A stretch of DNA of 64,000 nucleotides from assembly GCF_000712075.1 (NCBI RefSeq), contig NZ_JONW01000010.1, positions 60,082-124,081 of the forward strand, read 5' to 3'. A program made the translations under genes and the position numbers. The stretch's first letter is position 1. Each line of letters begins with the position of its first letter. Below, piece after piece: positions 60,157 through 64,000 of this stretch. The stretch is from Caulobacter sp. UNC358MFTsu5.1 (GTDB lineage Bacteria > Pseudomonadota > Alphaproteobacteria > Caulobacterales > Caulobacteraceae). The notes beneath the pieces were generated by a model. It did not search any database and had not been told where the DNA came from. It worked only from the letters and a program-made list of their open reading frames with translations.

Positions 60157-60807
60157 CTAGCGGACGTAGACGCCGTCGAAGCTCACGGACGCGCCACCGC
60201 AGCTTCCGCTGTCGGCGACCACCATGTACCGGCCGACGCGGCGCATATCGACGCTGCAGAAGGGCTCCGTGCCCTCGGGGTCGGCGTAGGTGGCGGCCAC
60301 GCCCTTGACCTCGATGCGTCCCTTGAACGCCCCCTCATGCACGGAGGCCGGCCCTTTCCAGGTCGCTTCGCCCTCGGCCCGGAAGCCCTTCTTGTCGCGG
60401 GTGATCGTGATCTGGTTGTCGCCGAAGCGCCACGCGCCCAGCCAGTCGCCCTCGCCGGAGGGGGCGACGGCCGACTTGATCAGGTCCGACGTCTTCAGCC
60501 AGCCGACGGTGTGGCGATCGCCCTTGCCGTACCAGGCGCAGGCCCAGCCGTTCCCGACCTTGCTGGCCAGCACCTCGTCCTGGGTCACCAGATAGCTTTT
60601 CAGCTTGCAGCTCGGCGCGCCGGGACAGCCTTCGCCGTCGCCCTGGAAGTAGGTTCGTCCCCCGGTCGGCGGCGAGACGTTGTAGACGGCCACGCCGTCC
60701 TGGGCGGCGTAGGCGAAATCGCCATAGCCGCAGCGGTTGTCGGCGTGGGCGGCGCCCGCCGCCAGTGCGGTGAGGAGGAAGGTTACGCTGATCGACAAAC
60801 GACGCAT
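60157..60807 (-). CDS. Exported protein with SH3-like region, 216 aa
   Basis: A secreted protein with signal SISVTFLLTALAAGAAHA. The mature N-terminal half (VAVYNVSPPTGGRTYFQG, ACAWYGKGDRHTVGWLKTSDL) looks like an SH3-type domain; the C-terminal half (WLGAWRFGDNQITITRDKKGFRAEGEATW) resembles a lipocalin/AprI-like barrel. Eight Cys in the mature protein suggest disulfides. No named family. Lies between purQ and the CocE hydrolase. Confidence 0.72.
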   Translation of the reverse strand: MRRLSISVTFLLTALAAGAAHADNRCGYGDFAYAAQDGVAVYNVSPPTGGRTYFQGDGEGCPGAPSCKLKSYLVTQDEVLASKVGNGWACAWYGKGDRHTVGWLKTSDLIKSAVAPSGEGDWLGAWRFGDNQITITRDKKGFRAEGEATWKGPASVHEGAFKGRIEVKGVAATYADPEGTEPFCSVDMRRVGRYMVVADSGSCGGASVSFDGVYVR

Positions 60808-60827
60808 CGGAACCTCCCTGGCGCCCG

Positions 60828-61490
60828 TCAGGCGCTGGCGAATATGCTGCGGAAGAGGATCGCCCCGTCCTCCGAGCCCAGGTCCGGGTCGAACGAGCGG
60901 TCGGGGTGGGGCATCAGGCCCAGGACGTTGCCCTTGGCGTTCATGAGGCCGGCGATGTCGCGGGCCGAGCCGTTGGGATTGTCCTGGTAGCGGAACACCA
61001 CCTGGCCTTCGCCCTCGATGCGGTTCAGCGTTTCCTCGTCGGCGAAGAAGTTGCCCTCGCCGTTGCCGACGGTCATGACGGCCGAGCGTTGCTCGCCGAA
61101 GCTGGCGGTGAAGCGGGTCTGGCTGTTGACCACGTCCAGGGCCACCGGCTTGCAGACGTACTTCAGCTTGGCGTTGCGCAGCAGGGCGCCGGGCAGCAGG
61201 CCGACCTCGGTCAGGATCTGGAAGCCGTTGCAGATGCCCACCACGGCCACGCCGTCGTTGGCGGCCTTGACCACCTCGCGCATCACCGGGCTCTGGGCGG
61301 CCATGGCCCCGCAGCGCAGGTAGTCGCCGTAGGAGAACCCGCCGGGCAGGACGATCAGGTCCAGGTCGTCCGGCAGGGCCGTCTCCTGGTGCCAGACCAT
61401 TTCGACACGGGCTCCGGCGGAGCGCTCGATGGCGACCTTGCAGTCGCGATCGCAATTGGAACCGGGGAAGACGACGACGGCGGCTTTCAT
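60828..61490 (-). CDS. purQ: FGAM synthase glutaminase subunit PurQ
   Basis: The glutamine amidotransferase subunit of PurSQL, releasing ammonia for FGAM synthesis. Class I amidotransferase residues: VVGICNGFQILTEVGLLPG (catalytic Cys) and LMPHPDRSFDP (His). The start VVFPGSNCDRDC is PurQ-specific. ATG at 61490 gives 220 residues. Its normal partner purS lies 2.2 kb upstream with unrelated genes in between. Confidence 0.95.
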   Translation of the reverse strand: MKAAVVVFPGSNCDRDCKVAIERSAGARVEMVWHQETALPDDLDLIVLPGGFSYGDYLRCGAMAAQSPVMREVVKAANDGVAVVGICNGFQILTEVGLLPGALLRNAKLKYVCKPVALDVVNSQTRFTASFGEQRSAVMTVGNGEGNFFADEETLNRIEGEGQVVFRYQDNPNGSARDIAGLMNAKGNVLGLMPHPDRSFDPDLGSEDGAILFRSIFASA

Positions 61491-61540
61491 GGCGCGGGCC
61501 TGTAGCACCGTTCGCGCGGGATGTCAGCGCCGCTTCGTCC

Positions 61541-63007
61541 CTAAACGCTCGCCAAGCCGCGGACTTCGGCCAGCGCCAGGTCCACCTCGGCCGGGCTGTT
61601 CATGATCGAGGGCGTCAGCCGCACGTGCTGGATCGCGTAGGGCGCGGCCGAGGCGATGATCCGGCGCCGGCGCAGGCGGGCGACGGCGGAATCGGTCGAC
61701 AGGCCCTGGACGTCGAACGAGACGATCCCCGCCGACATCCGCGGGTCACGGGGCGTGACCAGGCGCACGTGAGGCATCAGCGCCAGGCCCGCCTTCAACT
61801 GCTCGGCCAGTTCGGCCGTACGGGCCGCCACCTGGGGCTTGCCGATCTTCTCGTGGAACTCGACCGCCGCCGGGATCGCCCACAGGTGCTCGAAGGCCTT
61901 GAAGCCGCCGGGCGACATCAGCGGGCCGTCGGTGTGCTCCAGCAGGGGCGAGTTGTTGATCCAGGCGGTCCAGGCGGCGCTATCGACATAGCTGGGCACC
62001 GAGGGGCGCAGCCGCGACCAGCCCTGGGCGTTGGCGGCGATGATCCCGGTGCCGCGCGGGCCGAACAGCCACTTGTGGCAGCCGGCCATGAAGATGTCGC
62101 AGCCCAGGCTGGCCAGGGTGGCGTCCTGGTTGCCGAAGCCGTGCACCCCGTCGACGGCCAGCACGATCCGCTCGGGCTCCTGGCGCGTGGCGTTCACCTG
62201 GGCCAGGGCGGCCGAGATGGCGGGCAGGGGCAGTTTCAGTCCGGTGCTGGAATGCACCCAGGTCAGGGCGAAGGCGCGGGTCTTGGGCGTGACCGCCGCC
62301 ATCAGGCGGGCCACCATGCCGGCCTCCGACACCGTCTCGATGCTGTCGAACAGGTCGATGCGCCTGACCACCGAGCCGTTGCGCAGGGCCGCGCGGCGCA
62401 GGCTTTCGTGGGTGATGTAATAGTCCTGGTTGGTGGTGACGATCTCGTCGCCATAGCCCAGCTTCAGTCCCCCATAGACCAGGGCCGCGCCCAGGGTGGT
62501 GCTGTCGGTCAGGGCCACCTGGTCGCCGTCCAGGCCCAGATAGCGGCCGGCGGCGGCGCGGCTGTAGGCCTGCAGGCGGCGGTTGTTGTCCTCCAGATAG
62601 GTCACGGGCCGCCAGTCCATCTCGCGGCGGAACTGGTCGATCGCCTTGCGCACCGGCAGGGGGTGGGTGGCGATCAGCATGGCGCTCATGTTGACCTCGT
62701 CCGGCGCGGTCTGGAACTGGGCCTTCACGGCGGCCCAGTCGGTCCCGGCCGTCGAGACGGCGGGCGCGGCGGGCGGCGCGGGAACCGCTCCGGCCGCCGG
62801 CCTGGGCTGGGGAACGAAGGCGTCGGGCTTGGGGTACGAGGTCGGCGGCCTGGGCGCGGCGGCCGGCGGGCTCGCCGCCGGCTTGGGATAGCCGGCGCGC
62901 GGCTGATAGGGCCGGGGCCCGTTGGGCAGGGTCTGACGCGCCAGGGCCGGCCCCGCGGCCATGGCCAGGCCGGAGCCCAAGAGGAATTCCCTACGCCCTA
63001 CGCCCAT
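61541..63007 (-). CDS. Tat-exported class V aminotransferase-fold enzyme
   Basis: A 488-residue PLP-dependent enzyme of the class V (cysteine desulfurase/isopenicillin epimerase) group with an export signal: GRREFLLGSGLAMAAGPALA is a twin-arginine signal. A Pro/Ala-rich linker (about 30-90) precedes the catalytic domain. PLP-site motifs are DSTTLGAALVYGGL, LAVDGVHGFGNQDATL (Asp) and MAGCHKWLFGPRGTG (Lys). The isopenicillin-epimerase-like arrangement fits an epimerase or lyase. Export of a PLP enzyme is unusual because the cofactor is loaded in the cytosol, which suits Tat export of folded protein. Confidence 0.85.
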   Translation of the reverse strand: MGVGRREFLLGSGLAMAAGPALARQTLPNGPRPYQPRAGYPKPAASPPAAAPRPPTSYPKPDAFVPQPRPAAGAVPAPPAAPAVSTAGTDWAAVKAQFQTAPDEVNMSAMLIATHPLPVRKAIDQFRREMDWRPVTYLEDNNRRLQAYSRAAAGRYLGLDGDQVALTDSTTLGAALVYGGLKLGYGDEIVTTNQDYYITHESLRRAALRNGSVVRRIDLFDSIETVSEAGMVARLMAAVTPKTRAFALTWVHSSTGLKLPLPAISAALAQVNATRQEPERIVLAVDGVHGFGNQDATLASLGCDIFMAGCHKWLFGPRGTGIIAANAQGWSRLRPSVPSYVDSAAWTAWINNSPLLEHTDGPLMSPGGFKAFEHLWAIPAAVEFHEKIGKPQVAARTAELAEQLKAGLALMPHVRLVTPRDPRMSAGIVSFDVQGLSTDSAVARLRRRRIIASAAPYAIQHVRLTPSIMNSPAEVDLALAEVRGLASV

Positions 63008-63082
63008 CGAGACTGTCCCAGCCGGGGCCCAAGGCCCTCTAGGAACAACTCGCGAGCGGGCGAAGCGTTCAGGAGCGGCGCT

Positions 63083-63568
63083 TTACGCGCATTCGTCCAG
63101 CACGGGCTCCACGCTGGCCTCGTCCGGGGCCGGGAAGGGGATCTTGAAGGTGAAGGCCTCTTGCGTCGGGCCGTTGGCTTCCAGCAGGGCCAGCTTCGCC
63201 TTGGCCTCCTCGATGGTCGGGCGGTGGCCGGCCGGCACCCACCAGAGGACCATGTAGAGGTCCATGTGCTCGAACCATTCGCGGCGGCGGCGCATGAACT
63301 GGACGTGGCCGCTGCGGTAGACATAGGCGCCCAGCGACGGGATGTCGGTCCAGGTCGACATGTTGATCGCGATCATCTCGTCGTCGAACGGCTGCAGGTC
63401 GGTGGCGTTGTTGCCCTCGCCCGTCAGGCGCCAGACGAAGCCGGGCGAGGCCTCGGCCAGGGCGTTGATGGGGTCGAGGTTGTCGGCGAAGTCCTTGATC
63501 ATCGGATGATCGATCGGCGCCCGCAGGCGGCCGATGTTGACCTGGGCCAGTTCATACTTCGCGCTCAT
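63083..63568 (-). CDS. DUF3291-family protein
   Basis: A 161-residue soluble protein. MSAKYELAQVNIGRLRAPIDHPMIKDFADNLDPINALAE at the start, FVWRLTGEG and MVLWWVPAGHRPTIEEAKAKLALLEANGPT are typical of the DUF3291 family, a ferredoxin-like fold of unknown role. The ATG at 63568 follows GGAGGCGAC. Between purS and the Tat aminotransferase. Confidence 0.85.
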   Translation of the reverse strand: MSAKYELAQVNIGRLRAPIDHPMIKDFADNLDPINALAEASPGFVWRLTGEGNNATDLQPFDDEMIAINMSTWTDIPSLGAYVYRSGHVQFMRRRREWFEHMDLYMVLWWVPAGHRPTIEEAKAKLALLEANGPTQEAFTFKIPFPAPDEASVEPVLDECA

Positions 63569-63680
63569 GTCGCCTCCGCCGGTTTCACCGAACATGGTGC
63601 GGCGAAGCTGGAGGGGAAGGGGCGGTTCGGAAATCCGGGCAAAGAAAAAGCGCGCACGCGCATGTCCCCGATCGTTGCCG

Positions 63681-63920
63681 TCAGGCGACGTCGATGCGGT
63701 AGCTCTCGATGACCGTGTTGGCCAGCAGCTTCTCGCACATGGCCTTGACCTCGGCCTTGGCCTTCTCGGCGTCGGTCTCGGCCAGGTCGAACTCGATCGT
63801 GCGGCCGACCCGGGCGCTCGAGACGCCGGCCCAGCCCAGGCCGTGCAGGGCGGACTCGACGGCCTTGCCCTGGACGTCCAGCACGCCGGGCTTCAGGAAC
63901 ACATGGACAGTGGCTTTCAA
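63681..63920 (-). CDS. purS: FGAM synthase small subunit PurS
   Basis: A 79-residue protein that bridges PurL and PurQ. KATVHVFLKPGVLDVQGKAVESALHGLGW and VRVGRTIEFDLAE-like strands (SSARVGRTIEFDLAETDAEKA) are the PurS pattern. The TTG at 63920 is chosen: GAGGAGAAGAAG precedes it, and it aligns with the PurS start. Upstream ATGs give an unusual leader. It lies at the right edge; purC is probably just outside. Confidence 0.9.
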   Translation of the reverse strand: MKATVHVFLKPGVLDVQGKAVESALHGLGWAGVSSARVGRTIEFDLAETDAEKAKAEVKAMCEKLLANTVIESYRIDVA

Positions 63921-64000
63921 CTTCTTCTCCTCACCCGTGAAATGGGGGAGGGGGACCGCGAAGCGGTGGAGGGGGCGTCCCATCCACAGCAATCGGGCGG

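Noticed and set aside
63920..63992. Longer PurS start at an upstream ATG (63992)
   Set aside because: The leader is Pro/His-rich and absent from PurS proteins; the TTG at 63920 has a good ribosome site.

Overview
The window is a very GC-rich, gene-dense chromosomal segment of an alphaproteobacterium, most likely a Caulobacter-like member of the Caulobacterales. This rests on the class II DAHP synthase, the BTLCP-type cysteine peptidase, the separate PurS/PurQ/PurL subunits, the BolA-Grx4 pair, frequent GTG/TTG starts, tight ATGA-coupled operons and many small exported proteins and lipoproteins. There is no rRNA operon, CRISPR array, prophage or recognisable insertion sequence. Two tRNAs are present: Val(CAC) on the minus strand near 0.6 kb, and a CAT-anticodon tRNA, probably Ile2, at 15.5 kb.

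Layout. 0.1-8.7 kb: phosphoglycolate phosphatase, then glmU-rpiA, gor with an O-antigen-ligase-like gene, class II DAHP synthase, and an exported aspartyl protease whose Shine-Dalgarno sequence lies inside a perfect hairpin. 8.8-15.3 kb: FATP-type acyl-CoA synthetase, alpha/beta hydrolase and VOC protein; an M23 lipoprotein pair on the other strand; panD; a SIMPL protein. 15.5-22 kb: tRNA, a structured non-coding stretch, then the most unusual locus. This is a translationally coupled minus-strand operon (ferritin-like protein, carbamoyltransferase, DUF5989 protein, SAM methyltransferase) divergent from a membrane-anchored SGNH hydrolase, followed by a DUF202 protein with ten tandem SxxRTxL heptads. 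22-28.3 kb: DUF1080 protein, eutBC, AEC transporter, DUF2939 protein, icd. 28.5-39 kb: hybrid histidine kinase, GNAT enzyme, two paralogous secreted proteins, MocR-type regulator, a beta-lactamase-fold lipoprotein, TrmJ-like methyltransferase, FadL-type porin and a DUF1254 protein.

39-48 kb: an XRE regulator and membrane protein pair; glutathione-dependent formaldehyde detoxification (frmA and fghA) interrupted by a compositionally foreign gene; BTLCP peptidase; a lone ExbD-like protein; rpsD; a zinc-finger protein abutting a 5'-truncated htpX; serine hydrolase; thioesterase. 48.5-64 kb: grxD, AKR-like protein, bolA; M28 peptidase; SDR/HxlR divergent pair; purL; a vapBC toxin-antitoxin module coupled to a cyclophilin; CocE-type hydrolase; purQ; a Tat-exported aminotransferase-fold protein; purS. 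The three FGAM synthetase subunits therefore all lie in the last 10 kb, on one strand but interspersed with other genes.

Two themes recur. Several proteins keep a family fold but lack key catalytic residues: the beta-lactamase-like lipoprotein, the MocR regulator, the ExbD-like protein and the AKR-like protein. A family of palindromes with GGGGACA / TGTCCCC ends is also dispersed through intergenic spaces. All product names come from reading motifs in the translations; no database search was possible.
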